Positions 1 through 8,754 of a stretch of 64,000 bases of DNA are shown one piece after another. Source of the stretch: Paractinoplanes polyasparticus (GTDB taxonomy: Bacteria > Actinomycetota > Actinomycetes > Mycobacteriales > Micromonosporaceae); NCBI RefSeq assembly GCF_019710575.1, contig NZ_JAHWFK010000011.1, positions 62,001 through 126,000 of the forward strand, in the 5' to 3' direction. A program made the position numbers and the translations under genes. The notes under the pieces were generated by a model that was given only the letters and a program-made list of their open reading frames with translations, ran no database searches and was not told the origin of the DNA. Position 1 is the first letter of the stretch. Every line of letters begins with the position of its first letter.

Positions 1-381
1 GAAGAACGGCACGAAGGCTGTGCCGCGCTCGGCCGGCTCCGCCGGCAGGGCCGCGTCGCGCTTGAGGTCGACGGCGAAGCTGTTCTGGACGCAGACGATC
101 GGAGCGACGGCGGCGGCCTCGTCGATCTGGGCCAGGGTGGCGTTCGAGATGCCCAGGTGGCGGATCAGGCCCTCGCCGCGCAGGGCGGCCAGCGCCTCGA
201 AGCGCGGGGCCACGGGCGCGGTGCGGCTGATGTGGTTGACGCCCAGTTCGACCGCCCGGCGCAGGACACGGATCGCGACGCTGCGGTCGGGGTTCGCGGT
301 GAGCCGCATCGAGCCGAACCCCATGCGGTTGACGACCTGATCGCCGAGCTGCCAGGTGCCGGCGGCGTGTGCAGTGATCAC
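1..381 (-). pseudogene. Aldo/keto reductase, internally deleted and cut by the window edge
   Basis: Reading leftward from a GTG at 381, the frame opens with a normal aldo/keto reductase N-terminus (VNRMGFGSMRLT, VELGVNHI) and then jumps, near 225-232, to a segment that belongs much later in the family (FEALAALRGEGLIRHLGISN, then VCVQN and FVPFF). About 70-90 residues are missing, including the stretch that normally follows GVNHI and carries the catalytic Tyr (DTADFYG-type motif) and the Lys of the tetrad. The frame stays open, so this looks like an in-frame deletion rather than a sequencing slip, but the product should be inactive. The C-terminus lies outside the window. It is divergent from the F420-type reductase at 507. 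No convincing ribosome binding site precedes the GTG. Confidence 0.7.
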
Positions 382-506
382 CGCGGCAACGCTAGGGCGG
401 CGTCGCCCCGAAGGCACTCCGCCGTCCACTCGATACCGTTTTGTACACACCTTTGCTAGCTTGTTAAGCACGGAATGATGCGTACGTGCCGAAGGTTGTC
501 GCGGTC

Positions 507-1175
507 ATGACGACGATCGGAATCATCGGTAGCGGGAACATCGGCGGCACGGTGGCGCGGCTCGCAGTGGCGGGCGGTTACGACGTGGTGGTGAGCAACT
601 CCCGCGGTCCCGAAACCCTCAAGGACTTCACCGACGAGCTCGGCCCCAAGGCTCGCGCAGCGACTGCGGCCGAGGCTGCGGCGGCCGGCGACATCGTGGT
701 GGTGAGCGTGCCGTTCAAGGCATTCCCGCAGCTGCCGGTGGCTGAGCTGGCCGGCAAGGTCGTGCTCGACACGAACAACTACTACCCGCAGCGCGACGGC
801 GCCTTCGAGGCGCTCGACAAGGGCGAGAAGACCAGCGCCCAGCTCGAGCAGGAGGCGCTGGGCTCGGCGCGCGTGGTGAAGGTGTTCAACAACATCTACT
901 CGGGCCACCTGGCCTCGCTGCCCCGCCCGTCGGGCTCGACCGACCGCTCGGCCCTGCCCATCGCGGGCGACGACGCGGCCGCGAAGCAGACGGCCACCGA
1001 GTTCCTCGACGCCATCGGCTACGACGCGGTCGACGCGGGGACGCTGGCCGACAGCTGGCGCCAGGAGCCGGGTACTCCGGTCTATGGCCCGCCCTACGGC
1101 ACGTACGAAGTAGAGGCCGGCACTCCCGCGGGCGCCGACCAGATTCGTCAGGCCCTGGCCGAAGCCAAGCGCTGA
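507..1175 (+). CDS. NADP/F420-dependent oxidoreductase (NADPH-dependent F420 reductase family)
   Basis: A 222-residue protein with an N-terminal Rossmann motif (TIGIIGSGNIGGTVA, residues 3-17), a strand ending in VVVSVPF, and a conserved DTNNYYP segment. This is the pattern of the coenzyme-F420-dependent NADP oxidoreductase family, which moves hydride between NADP(H) and a deazaflavin or a small substrate in the cytosol. The ATG at 507 is chosen because it puts the dinucleotide-binding strand at the extreme N-terminus; an in-frame GTG at 486 would add seven unrelated residues. A weak promoter-like pair (TTGTAC at 441, TTAAGC at 464, 17-bp gap) lies upstream. The gene runs convergently into vapC with only 4 bp between stops. 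The true substrate cannot be told from sequence. Confidence 0.85.
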   Translation: MTTIGIIGSGNIGGTVARLAVAGGYDVVVSNSRGPETLKDFTDELGPKARAATAAEAAAAGDIVVVSVPFKAFPQLPVAELAGKVVLDTNNYYPQRDGAFEALDKGEKTSAQLEQEALGSARVVKVFNNIYSGHLASLPRPSGSTDRSALPIAGDDAAAKQTATEFLDAIGYDAVDAGTLADSWRQEPGTPVYGPPYGTYEVEAGTPAGADQIRQALAEAKR

Positions 1176-1179
1176 CCCG

Positions 1180-1605
1180 TCAGGAGATCGAGCCGGGCTC
1201 CGCGAGCCATTGCACGCGCTGCCCGGTCACCTCCGACACACACTCGAACCCTTTGTCGTAGTGCAGCAGCACCATCTCGTGCTCCTCAGCCGTGGCTGCC
1301 ACCAGCAGGTCGAGGGGACCGACCGCTCGGTGACGGCCCTGATCGGCCAGGTGTTGCTGCACTTCTTCTGCCCGCTCGAAGGCTCGGTCGGGCATGACCA
1401 CCCATCGGTACGACTCCCGCAAGTTGGCGATCATCTCTTCACGGTGTTCTCGCGACTTGGCGCTGAAGAGAATTTCCAACTCACTGAGAGGGCAGACGAC
1501 CAGCGTGCCGCGCCTGACCTTGTGATCCCAGGCGGCGCGAACGCCAGGATTCGTCGTCAGTCGCACGTGGGCGCTTGTGTCGACCAGGTAACTCGCCTGG
1601 CTCAT
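1180..1605 (-). CDS. vapC: VapC-type PIN-domain ribonuclease toxin
   Basis: A 141-residue PIN-domain protein. The acidic residues expected to hold Mg2+ are visible: D9 in YLVDTSA, E42/E44 in LSELEILF, D99 in GPLDLLVAATA and D117 in HYDKGF. PIN toxins of type II systems cleave RNA, often tRNA or rRNA, when freed from their antitoxin. The gene overlaps the end of the preceding antitoxin gene by 4 bp (ATGA), so the two are translationally coupled. Length and motif order match the VapC family and nothing appears broken. The RNA target is unknown. Confidence 0.88.
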   Translation of the reverse strand: MSQASYLVDTSAHVRLTTNPGVRAAWDHKVRRGTLVVCPLSELEILFSAKSREHREEMIANLRESYRWVVMPDRAFERAEEVQQHLADQGRHRAVGPLDLLVAATAEEHEMVLLHYDKGFECVSEVTGQRVQWLAEPGSIS

Positions 1606-1835
1606 ATGCGGTAGTTCCTCTTGTCGAGCAGGATGTCGAAATCGCCCGCATCCCCCATCTTGCCGAGCCGCTCGAACGCCTCCCCGCGCCGCTGCTGGTC
1701 AGCCGCGTCCTGAACCGCGGCTGCGACCGTCTCCTCGTGCGTCTCCGTGCCGAACATCCGGGCGGCGAAAGCCAGCACCTCGCGGTCGATCTCGACCTCG
1801 ATTTTGATCTTGGTCGCGCTCATCAACGTCTCCAT
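1602..1835 (-). CDS. vapB: VapB-type antitoxin
   Basis: A 77-residue protein directly upstream of and overlapping the PIN toxin. The N-terminal strand (KIKIEVEIDREVLAFAARMFG) followed by ETHEETVAAAVQDAADQQ resembles the ribbon-helix-helix DNA-binding domain of VapB/type II antitoxins. The C-terminal third (FDILLDKRNY) would wrap the toxin. The ATG at 1835 is chosen because a strong ribosome binding site (AGGAGGT) sits six bases upstream; an in-frame ATG at 1853 would place that site inside the gene. Inverted CGCCTAG repeats upstream probably serve autoregulation by the VapBC complex. Confidence 0.85.
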   Translation of the reverse strand: METLMSATKIKIEVEIDREVLAFAARMFGTETHEETVAAAVQDAADQQRRGEAFERLGKMGDAGDFDILLDKRNYRI

Positions 1836-1857
1836 TCGGCCACCTCCTCTCATCGTA

Positions 1858-1900
1858 GCGCCTAGACGACCAACGCCTAGTTACTATACGACTAGGCTAG
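1858..1900 (-). promoter_or_regulatory. vapBC promoter with repeated CGCCTAG operator
   Basis: CGCCTAG occurs at 1859-1865 and 1874-1880, and the inverse CTAGGC occurs at 1892-1897. Read on the minus strand, a -10-like TATAGT lies at 1888-1883, between the inverted copies. Promoter-overlapping inverted repeats are the normal autoregulation site of type II toxin-antitoxin operons. The -35 element is not clear. Confidence 0.6.
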
Positions 1901-2098
1901 TCGCGGGACCAGTAGGATGCAACATAGGTACAGCGGAAATCCTTCGCGGGAGCGCGATCCGATTCTCTACGCATCCAGGCCTGCCGAAACCTGTCGCCAG
2001 CTGCGTGAAGATGCTGTGAGAGCGCTCTCGGAAGCGAGCCGCCCATCGACGGGATTTGCTCGCCGAGTTGCCCCAAAGCCGGTTGGAGCTGCGACTAT

Positions 2099-2398
2099 GT
2101 GGGCGTGCTGGTTGCTTTCTCTGTGACGCCGCTCGGCGTCGGTGACTCCGTCGGTGATCTCGTGGCCGAGGCGGTGCGCGTGGTGCGCGCCTCCGGGCTG
2201 CCCAACCGCACCGACGCGATGTTCACCACGATCGAGGGCGAATGGGACGAGGTGATGGCCGTCGTCAAACAGGCCGTCGACGCGGTGGCCGCGCACGCGC
2301 CGCGGGTCAGCGTGTCCCTCAAGGCGGACGTGCGCCCCGGCGTCACCGGGGCCCTGGACGCCAAGGTGGAACACATCGAACGGGCGTTGCGCGAATGA
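2099..2398 (+). CDS. MTH1187-type thiamine-binding protein (UPF0045)
   Basis: A 99-residue protein with the family opening VAFSVTPLG, a central [11 protein letters not shown] and the closing helix. MTH1187/YkoF-like proteins form small ferredoxin-fold oligomers that bind thiamine or related ligands. The start is GTG at 2099; an ATG two bases upstream is out of frame. The 3' end overlaps the HAD gene by 3 bp (ATGA), implying one transcript and coupled translation. No obvious thiamine riboswitch precedes it, so the ligand assignment rests on family resemblance. Confidence 0.75.
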   Translation: MGVLVAFSVTPLGVGDSVGDLVAEAVRVVRASGLPNRTDAMFTTIEGEWDEVMAVVKQAVDAVAAHAPRVSVSLKADVRPGVTGALDAKVEHIERALRE

Positions 2399-3102
2399 GG
2401 CGCCTGATCATGTGGGACATCGACCACACGCTCCTGCGCGGCGGCGGGGTCACGACGATGGCCTGGCAGACTGCCTTCACCGCCGTCACCGGGGTGGCTT
2501 GGCGCGAGACACCGAACTTCGGCGGGCGCACCGACACCGACGTCTGCGCCGAGGTCTTCGCGACGCACGGGGTCACCGACTGCACGCCCGAGAAGTTCTT
2601 TCCGCGGTACGTGGCCGAGGTGCACCGGGTCAAGCATCTGTTCGCCGAGCAGGGAACCCTGATGCCCGGCGTGCGGGCGGTGCTGGCTCGCCTGGGCGAC
2701 GACCCCGGCGTGGTGCAGACGCTGGTCACCGGCAACGTGCCCGAGGTGGCGGCGGCCAAGGTCGCCGCCTTCGACCTCAGCGCCTCGTTCGACGCCGAGG
2801 TCGGCGGCTACGGCACCGACGACAGCGTGCGCGCCACCCTGGTCCGCCGCAGCCTGGAACGCGCCGAGGCCAAGTACGGCGAGCCCTTCCGGCCCGTCGT
2901 CATCGGCGACACCGTCCACGACGTGACCGCGGCCCTGGCCAACGGCGCCTACGCCGTCGCCGTGGCCACCGGCCGAACCAAGATGGCCGACCTGGCCCTG
3001 GCCGGCGCCCACGCGGTGCTGCCCGATCTCTCCGATGTGGACGCCGCCGTCAGCGTCCTCCTGGCCGAGGCCGACCCGCTCGACCAGCCCCTGACCCACT
3101 GA
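2395..3102 (+). CDS. HAD-family hydrolase
   Basis: A 235-residue haloacid-dehalogenase-superfamily protein. Motif I is DIDHTLL with the nucleophile D8 and acid D10; motif II is LVTGN; motif IV is GDTVHD near residue 171. A helical cap domain sits between motifs I and II (about residues 15-85), typical of phosphoglycolate-phosphatase-like subclass I enzymes. It starts inside the stop codon of the thiamine-binding-type gene, so the two are probably co-translated. A phosphatase acting on a small phosphorylated metabolite is the likely role, but the substrate cannot be named. Confidence 0.85.
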   Translation: MRRLIMWDIDHTLLRGGGVTTMAWQTAFTAVTGVAWRETPNFGGRTDTDVCAEVFATHGVTDCTPEKFFPRYVAEVHRVKHLFAEQGTLMPGVRAVLARLGDDPGVVQTLVTGNVPEVAAAKVAAFDLSASFDAEVGGYGTDDSVRATLVRRSLERAEAKYGEPFRPVVIGDTVHDVTAALANGAYAVAVATGRTKMADLALAGAHAVLPDLSDVDAAVSVLLAEADPLDQPLTH

Positions 3103-3490
3103 CCACGCCACGTGGGCGCGGCCGGCGTTGCTCGGCACGGTTCTGCGCCGCGAATGGCCGGCGGCCTTTTCACCTGGACCGGCTCGGGTGCCGCCATGTG
3201 TCATCGGTCCTGCGACCGACCCCGACTGAGGTCCCTGCGCCTCAAGATCTGAATATGCTCGCCGCTGAGCATCCTTCGCCGAACCCGGCACCCGCCCTTC
3301 AGCACGATCCTCGAACACCCGGCAACCCCTTGATGACCTCAGGTGTTGCAACGACGCCTTGAACTCAAACTCCCACGGGACCCCGCAGTCCATGGTCCCG
3401 AAATCGGGCAACACCGCCGGTGGCCTGTGGACAGTTTCGGCGGGCGTGACGTGACGGTGTGTCCAGCTCGGGCGCCGACCCGGGCCGCCG
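3103..3490. other. Gene-poor spacer
   Basis: A 388-bp region between the HAD gene and the convergent histidine phosphatase. No reading frame with a plausible start, ribosome binding site or recognisable protein was found on either strand. One DnaA-box-like decamer, CTGTGGACAG, lies at 3425-3434. Confidence 0.5.
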
Positions 3491-4009
3491 TCAGGGCAGG
3501 CGCAGCTCGGGTGGGAAACCTGTCCAGCGCAGCTCGGGTGGCAGGTGGGTCACGTCGTTGAAGACCAGGGGCGACACCGGGACGCCGGGGGTCGCACTCC
3601 AGCGCAGCACGGTCACGCCGGTGTTGGCCGAGTTGAGCGCGGACCACCGGGCGGCCGGCGCGTCGAGGACGGCGCGCACGAACCAGCCGACCTGAAACAT
3701 GTGGGTGATGCACAGCTCGTCGGCTGGCGGGTCGGCGAAGCGCGCCACCATCGCCTCGGCCGCCGCGGGGTCTTCGGTGGGGTCGGAGTCGGTCAGCTCT
3801 TCGGCCGCCACGACCGGCACCCCGGGTAGCGCCGCGGCCACGATCGACGCGGTCTGAACCGCACGAGGGAGCGGGCTGTGGCTGATGCGCGTGATTCCCG
3901 CACCGGTCAGCCGCTTGCCGAGCAGCTCGGCCTGACGCCGCCCGATCGCGGACAGCTCCATGCCACCGGGCGCCGCCTCAGCATGCCGCGCCAGCCAGAG
4001 CCGGCTCAC
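3491..4009 (-). CDS. Histidine phosphatase (phosphoglycerate mutase-like) family protein
   Basis: A 172-residue protein beginning with the phosphohistidine motif LARHAEA (R8, H9), followed by SAIGRRQAELLGKRL and SPLPRAVQTA, the family's second conserved arginine block. A second catalytic histidine is in CITHMFQVGW. The branch includes small-molecule phosphatases and SixA-like protein phosphohistidine phosphatases; length and motifs do not settle which. The usual RHG is RHA here. It is transcribed in the same direction as uppS, downstream of it and of a 21-bp tandem repeat. Confidence 0.82.
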   Translation of the reverse strand: MSRLWLARHAEAAPGGMELSAIGRRQAELLGKRLTGAGITRISHSPLPRAVQTASIVAAALPGVPVVAAEELTDSDPTEDPAAAEAMVARFADPPADELCITHMFQVGWFVRAVLDAPAARWSALNSANTGVTVLRWSATPGVPVSPLVFNDVTHLPPELRWTGFPPELRLP

Positions 4010-4023
4010 CGGTCACCGCCGGC

Positions 4024-4107
4024 GAAACCGCAGCCAGCACCCGCGAAACTGCAGTCAGCGCGTGCAAAGCCGCAGTCAGCGCGTGCAAAACCGCAGCTAG
4101 CGCCCCC
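4024..4107. repeat. 21-bp tandem repeat, four copies
   Basis: Four consecutive 21-bp units begin at 4024, 4045, 4066 and 4087, each built around a (G/A)AA-CYGCAG core; the middle two differ mainly in their first bases. It fills the gap between uppS and the histidine phosphatase gene. No gene is apparent here. Confidence 0.9.
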
Positions 4108-4145
4108 ACAAGCGCAGACACCGGCCGGGCGACGACAGCGGACCA

Positions 4146-4928
4146 TCAGGTCGGGCTGACCGGGTTGGGGACGGCGCCGCCGAAGCGGCGGTCGCGGCTG
4201 GCGTACAGCTCGCACGCGTACCACAGGTGGCGGCGGTCGAAGTCGGGCCAGAGGGTGTCGAGGAAGACCAGCTCGGCGTAGGCCGACTGCCAGAGGAGGA
4301 AGTTCGACGTACGCTGCTCGCCCGAGGGCCGCAGGAAGAGATCAACCTCGGGCACCTCGGGGTGGTAGAGGTATTTGGCGATCGTCTTCTCATTGATCTT
4401 GGATGGGTCGAGCTTGCCCGCGGCGACGTCGCGCGCGATCGCGGCCGTGGCGTCGGCGATCTCGGCCTGGCCGCCGTAGTTGACGCAGAACTGCAGGGTG
4501 AGCTTCTTGTTCTTCTGGCTCATCTGCTCGGCCGTCTCGAGCTCGGAGATCACGCTCTTCCACAGCCGGCCCCGGCGGCCCGACCACACGACCCGTACGC
4601 CCAGGTCGACCAGCTGGTCGCGGCGGCGGCGGATGACGTCGCGGTTGAAACCCATGAGAAAGCGCACCTCTTCGGGCGACCGCTTCCAGTTCTCGGTCGA
4701 GAACGCGTACGCCGAAAGGTAGGGGATGCCCAGCTCGATGGCGCCCTCGATGGTGTCGAACAGCGAGTGTTCGCCCTGCTCGTGGCCCTTGGTGCGGGAC
4801 AGGCCGCGCTCCTTGGCCCAGCGGCCGTTGCCGTCCATCACGAGCGCCACGTGCTTGGGCAGCGCCGCCTTGGGCAGCTCGGGCGGCTTCACCCCGGAGA
4901 TGTGCGGGGTGGGTGGACGCGGCGTCAT
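4146..4928 (-). CDS. uppS: Isoprenyl (undecaprenyl) diphosphate synthase
   Basis: A 260-residue cis-prenyltransferase making the polyprenyl diphosphate carrier lipid for peptidoglycan and wall polymers. Visible hallmarks are [13 protein letters not shown] with catalytic D32, FSTENWKRS, and the C-terminal [16 protein letters not shown] and AELVF diphosphate-binding blocks. The ATG at 4928 overlaps the recO stop by 4 bp and gives the usual family length; much longer upstream extensions of this frame run through recO and are not real. recO-uppS adjacency is typical of actinobacteria. Confidence 0.95.
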   Translation of the reverse strand: MTPRPPTPHISGVKPPELPKAALPKHVALVMDGNGRWAKERGLSRTKGHEQGEHSLFDTIEGAIELGIPYLSAYAFSTENWKRSPEEVRFLMGFNRDVIRRRRDQLVDLGVRVVWSGRRGRLWKSVISELETAEQMSQKNKKLTLQFCVNYGGQAEIADATAAIARDVAAGKLDPSKINEKTIAKYLYHPEVPEVDLFLRPSGEQRTSNFLLWQSAYAELVFLDTLWPDFDRRHLWYACELYASRDRRFGGAVPNPVSPT

Positions 4929-5701
4929 GGGTTCTCCCGTCGATCGACCAGCGGAAGCGAGCGCAACGCCCGCTCCATGTGCCATTGCAGGTGGGCGGCG
5001 ACCAGGCCGCTGCACTCGCGGCGCACCGGGGCCTCGGACGCGTCGGCCACCACCCAGTCGCCGATGGTCAGCGCGTTCATCAGGCCGATCGTCGCGGGAC
5101 TGGGGTGGGCCGCGCCCGGCGGGCGGCAGTCGGGGCAGACCGCGCCGCCGGCCGGCACCGAGAAGGCGGCATGTTGCCCCGCGGTGCCGCAGACCGCGCA
5201 CTCGATGATCGCCGGCGCCCAGCCGGCCACCGCCATGCCGCGCAGCAGGTACGCGTCGAGCACCAGGCTGCCGGCGTGCTCGCCCTTGGCCAGTGCCTTG
5301 AGCGCGCCCAGGGTGAGCTGGAACAGTCGCAACGAGGGCTCGCGCTCGACCGGGGTGAGGCGCTCGGCCGTCTCGGCGATGGCGCTGGCCGCCGTGTAGC
5401 GCGGATAGTCGCCCAGGAAGTCTTTTCCGTAGAGCGCCACCGCCTCGACCTGGCTCACCGAGTGCAGGCTGCTGCCGACGCCCTCGGGCGAGCCGGCGAG
5501 CTGCAGATCGATGTGGCCGAACGGCTCGAGCCGGGCGCCGAAGCGCGAGGTGGTGCGGCGTACGCCCCGGGCCACCGCCCGCAGCCGGCCGTGGCGCCGG
5601 GTGAGCAGGGTGATGATGCGGTCGCTCTCGCCCAGCTTCTGCACACGCAGTACCACCGCGTCGTCGCGGTAGAGATGGCGGCGGTATCCGGCGGTCGGCA
5701 C
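4925..5701 (-). CDS. recO: DNA repair protein RecO
   Basis: A 258-residue protein. The N-terminal OB fold begins [20 protein letters not shown], followed by the helical domain and a four-cysteine zinc site (CAVCG and CPDC, about residues 160-182). RecO loads RecA onto SSB-coated single-stranded DNA with RecR in the RecF pathway. The GTG at 5701 is preferred because the conserved fold starts just after it; an ATG at 5755 in the same frame adds 18 atypical residues without a clear ribosome binding site. The gene overlaps uppS by 4 bp. Confidence 0.93.
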   Translation of the reverse strand: MPTAGYRRHLYRDDAVVLRVQKLGESDRIITLLTRRHGRLRAVARGVRRTTSRFGARLEPFGHIDLQLAGSPEGVGSSLHSVSQVEAVALYGKDFLGDYPRYTAASAIAETAERLTPVEREPSLRLFQLTLGALKALAKGEHAGSLVLDAYLLRGMAVAGWAPAIIECAVCGTAGQHAAFSVPAGGAVCPDCRPPGAAHPSPATIGLMNALTIGDWVVADASEAPVRRECSGLVAAHLQWHMERALRSLPLVDRRENP

Positions 5702-5820
5702 CCCAACATTCTGCCCCCTGGGTGCGACCGACCCTGACCCGGATCTCAGGGTCATCTAGGGGGCCGGTCAGTGACAGGACCGATGGTGCCCACCCCGGCC
5801 CCGGCAATAGCGTCGACACC

Positions 5821-6606
5821 ATGACCGCGACACTCGCCCGGCGTGCCGGAGTTCTCGTCCTCGTCGCCGCCACGACGGCGGCCACCCTGACCGGGTGCGC
5901 CGGAGTGGTCGGAGCCAAGATGACGTACGACGACACCGAGAAGACCAAGATCACCGCGATCCGGCTCGACGGCGGCAGCGGCGACATCGCGATCAGCACC
6001 GCCGCGGTCACCGAGACCAGCATCAAGCGGATCATCCGCCGCAGCACCGACCCGGGCGAGTCCTACCGGCTCGACGGCAGCACACTGGTCATCGACACCT
6101 CGTGCGGGCACAACTGCTCGGTGTCGTACGAGATCGTCGCCCCGGCCGGGGTGAAGGTGAGCGGCGCGCTCGACTCGGGCGACATCACGTTCGACTCGCT
6201 CGGCGACACCGACGTCAAGCTCACCTCGGGCGACGTCACCGTGGTCGACCCGGCCGGCACGGTCAAGCTGCGGGGCACCTCGGGCAACATCCGGGTGGTC
6301 AACGCGAAGAAGGCCGTCGACGTGCAGTCCACCTCGGGCGACATCGAGGCGATGGACATCGCCGCCCCGGTGAAGCTCAAGGTCACCTCGGGCGACATCA
6401 ACGCCGTCCTCTCCACCCCCAACTCGGTGACCGCCCAGACCACCAGCGGCGACGTCGAGGTGCAGGTGCCGGCGGGCAGCTACAAGATCAGCACCAGCAG
6501 CGGCTCGGGTGACGAGGGTGTGCAGGGAATCACCAACGATCCGACCGCCAAGAACGAGATCAACCTGCGCACGGGAAGCGGAAATGCGGTAGTCATCGGG
6601 GCATGA
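5821..6606 (+). CDS. DUF4097-family lipoprotein with TSGD repeats
   Basis: A 261-residue exported protein. A lipoprotein signal peptide ends in LTGC with C26 as the predicted lipidated residue. The mature part carries repeated (T/S)SGD/SGDI-type turns about every 15-20 residues (GGSGDI, DSGDIT, TSGDVT, TSGNIR, TSGDIE, TSGDIN, TSGDVE), the signature of the DUF4097 beta-helix. Two cysteines (CGHNC) could form a disulphide. Function is unknown; a structural or binding role on the cell surface is plausible. The gene overlaps the next by 4 bp (ATGA). Confidence 0.82.
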   Translation: MTATLARRAGVLVLVAATTAATLTGCAGVVGAKMTYDDTEKTKITAIRLDGGSGDIAISTAAVTETSIKRIIRRSTDPGESYRLDGSTLVIDTSCGHNCSVSYEIVAPAGVKVSGALDSGDITFDSLGDTDVKLTSGDVTVVDPAGTVKLRGTSGNIRVVNAKKAVDVQSTSGDIEAMDIAAPVKLKVTSGDINAVLSTPNSVTAQTTSGDVEVQVPAGSYKISTSSGSGDEGVQGITNDPTAKNEINLRTGSGNAVVIGA

Positions 6607-7364
6607 GTTTCTATCTCCCGCTCGGCGACGACCACTACCGCCCGACCCGATCGACGGAGAGCCCCTGGGATTCCGGCATGCAGCACGGCGGCCCACCCGC
6701 CGCGCTGCTCGGCCGGGTGCTCACGGTCGACGGCCTGCGCCTGGCCCGCATCTCGGTCGACTTCCTCGGCCCCATCCCGCGCCGCGACTTCCGCATCGAG
6801 GTCTCGCCGCTCAAGCCCGGCCGGCTCACCACGCTCAACGAGGCCCGCATGATCGTCGACGGCCGGGTCGCGGTGACCGCCCGGGCCTGGCACATCGCGC
6901 CCGGCCCGCAGCCGCCGGTGACCACCCCCGCCGACCACGCCGACCCCCTGCCCGAGGGCGACGGCCACGTGGGCTTCCCGAACTACGAGGGCTGGGGTTA
7001 CGGCGAGGCAATCGAGTGGCGGGCCACCAAGGGCGAACTGGGTGTGGCCGACGGCGAGACCCACGTCTGGACCCGGGTGCGGATGCCCCTGATCGAGGGG
7101 CAGCAGATAGACGGGCAGGACAGGGCGTTGATCGTGGCCGACTCGGCCAACGGCATCTCGGCGGTGCTGCCGATGGACAAGTGGCTCTCGATCCCGCCCA
7201 CGATGACCACCACGCTGCTGCGCCCGGCCGGCGGTGAATGGGTGCACCTGGCCTGCCGTACGGTCCTCAGCGCGGACGGGCTGGGGCTGAGCTCGGGCGA
7301 GCTCTACGACTTCGACGGCAGCATCGGCCTGGTGGCGCAGCCGCTGGTCATCCGCGCCCGCTGA
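6603..7364 (+). CDS. Thioesterase-family (hotdog-fold) protein
   Basis: A 253-residue protein of the actinobacterial thioesterase group with two hotdog halves. The first half carries SPWDSGMQHGGPPAALLGR and RISVDFLGPIPR; the second carries ANGISAVLPMDKW and GLGLSSGELYDFDGSIG. The family hydrolyses acyl-CoA or a related thioester, with substrate unknown. It starts within the stop codon of the DUF4097 lipoprotein gene, so both probably sit on one transcript. No sign of disruption. Confidence 0.8.
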   Translation: MSFYLPLGDDHYRPTRSTESPWDSGMQHGGPPAALLGRVLTVDGLRLARISVDFLGPIPRRDFRIEVSPLKPGRLTTLNEARMIVDGRVAVTARAWHIAPGPQPPVTTPADHADPLPEGDGHVGFPNYEGWGYGEAIEWRATKGELGVADGETHVWTRVRMPLIEGQQIDGQDRALIVADSANGISAVLPMDKWLSIPPTMTTTLLRPAGGEWVHLACRTVLSADGLGLSSGELYDFDGSIGLVAQPLVIRAR

Positions 7365-7443
7365 GCCCAAGATCACCTGCCGAGCCGCCCGTGGTGCCGG
7401 TCCAGCGCCATCGCTTGCGCGAGCCCCCATGCCTTGCCGCGGC

Positions 7444-8646
7444 TCAGCGGCCGGCGCGTTGCAGGTCGACGGCCCCGGCGGGAGCTGGGGAGACAGGGGC
7501 TACCCGGCGGGTGGCGCCGGGCAGCAGCGACGGACGGCGTCCGGCGGAGATGTCTTCCACCCAGCCGACCAGCATGACGACGATCGCGAGCAGCACCGAC
7601 ACCACGGCCAGGCGCCACGAGATGCCTACCCAGCCGTGCACCGGCAGGCCGGTGGCCTCGGCGAAGCGGACCACAACGATGATCAGCGGGACGTGCCAGA
7701 GGTAGATGGAGAGCGCCCGCGCGTTGAGCACGGTCAGGATGCGGCGCGGGGCCACCCGCGGGGACACGCTCAAGGCGACCAGGATGAAGGCGGCCGACCA
7801 GAGCGCGTTGGCCAGCGGGATGTCGTTGAGGTCATAGCCGCGCGGGCCCGGGTGGGTCACCGCCCAGGCCGCTGCGGTGGCGGCCAGCACTCCGACGATC
7901 CACCAGCGGTAGCGGGCCAGCGCCGCCCCGCGGACCTGAGCCTCGCTGCCCGCCGAGGAGCGGGAGAGCGCAGCCGGTGAGGCGCGAGTGGCAGACCAGG
8001 CAGCGCGGGACGCCGACTCTGCGGCGGGTGGGGGTGAGAGGCGGGACAGCGGGGCAGTCAGGCGGCGGGTGGCGGACGGGGCCGGGCGGCGGGCCAGGAG
8101 GCCGTCGTGGTGGGCGAAGCCCAGGAGCCAGGCGCCGCCGTAGAGGGCCAGGTCGCGCGCGATCACGTGGGTGGTGGCGCCGGTGAAGGTGATCAGAGCC
8201 AGAGCCGCGTACGGAAGGGCAAGGGTGGTCAGAGGGAAGCGGCGGAACACGGGCAGCAGCAGGGGCGACAGCAGGACGAACCACAGGAAGTCCCGCAGGT
8301 ACCACATCGCGGCCAGGCCCTCGAGCCAGAAGCCCTCGGCCGGCGGGTCCTCCAGCGGGAACGCCCACAGCAGCACCTGCCACTCCCAGGCCATGCCGCC
8401 GATCAGCATCATCGGCACGGCGACCGCGGCCAGCACCCACAACGCGGGCAACAGGCGATGCAGGCGCCGCTCGACCGCGAACGGGCCGTAGCGGTCGAGC
8501 GAGGCCGCCATCATCGAGCCGGCCAGCGCGAACATCACCGACATGGCCGGGAAGACAATCGTCAACGCCGCCCAGCCGGACGAGTGATAGACCACGACCC
8601 GGACGGTTGCGGCAGCACGCAGCAGATCCAGGTACCGGTTTCGCAT
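7444..8646 (-). CDS. Acyltransferase-3 family membrane protein
   Basis: A 400-residue integral membrane protein with about ten hydrophobic segments. The start (RNRYLDLLRAAATVRVVVYH) contains the conserved Arg and catalytic His (H21) of the acyltransferase-3 fold used by OafA-like O-acetylases of wall polysaccharides and secondary metabolites. A roughly 60-residue Ala/Ser/Arg-rich loop (about residues 185-240) separates two groups of helices and is likely cytoplasmic and disordered. It is convergent with the thioesterase gene. The acceptor is unknown. Confidence 0.85.
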   Translation of the reverse strand: MRNRYLDLLRAAATVRVVVYHSSGWAALTIVFPAMSVMFALAGSMMAASLDRYGPFAVERRLHRLLPALWVLAAVAVPMMLIGGMAWEWQVLLWAFPLEDPPAEGFWLEGLAAMWYLRDFLWFVLLSPLLLPVFRRFPLTTLALPYAALALITFTGATTHVIARDLALYGGAWLLGFAHHDGLLARRPAPSATRRLTAPLSRLSPPPAAESASRAAWSATRASPAALSRSSAGSEAQVRGAALARYRWWIVGVLAATAAAWAVTHPGPRGYDLNDIPLANALWSAAFILVALSVSPRVAPRRILTVLNARALSIYLWHVPLIIVVVRFAEATGLPVHGWVGISWRLAVVSVLLAIVVMLVGWVEDISAGRRPSLLPGATRRVAPVSPAPAGAVDLQRAGR

Positions 8647-8754
8647 AGGCTTCGTTGTTACCCAACTCAGCGCTGAGGTCGCAAACCCGCGTGAACTATC
8701 CCATAATCCATATATCCGGACGTTTAGATTTGACCGGATCGGGAGAAGTCGACT

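Noticed and set aside
2095..3414. Long minus-strand frame over the thiamine-binding and HAD genes
   Set aside because: It is antisense to two clearly conserved genes and encodes a His/Gly/Asp-rich shadow.
4929..6047. Long upstream extension of the uppS frame
   Set aside because: It runs in another frame through recO; the real uppS start overlaps the recO stop at 4928.
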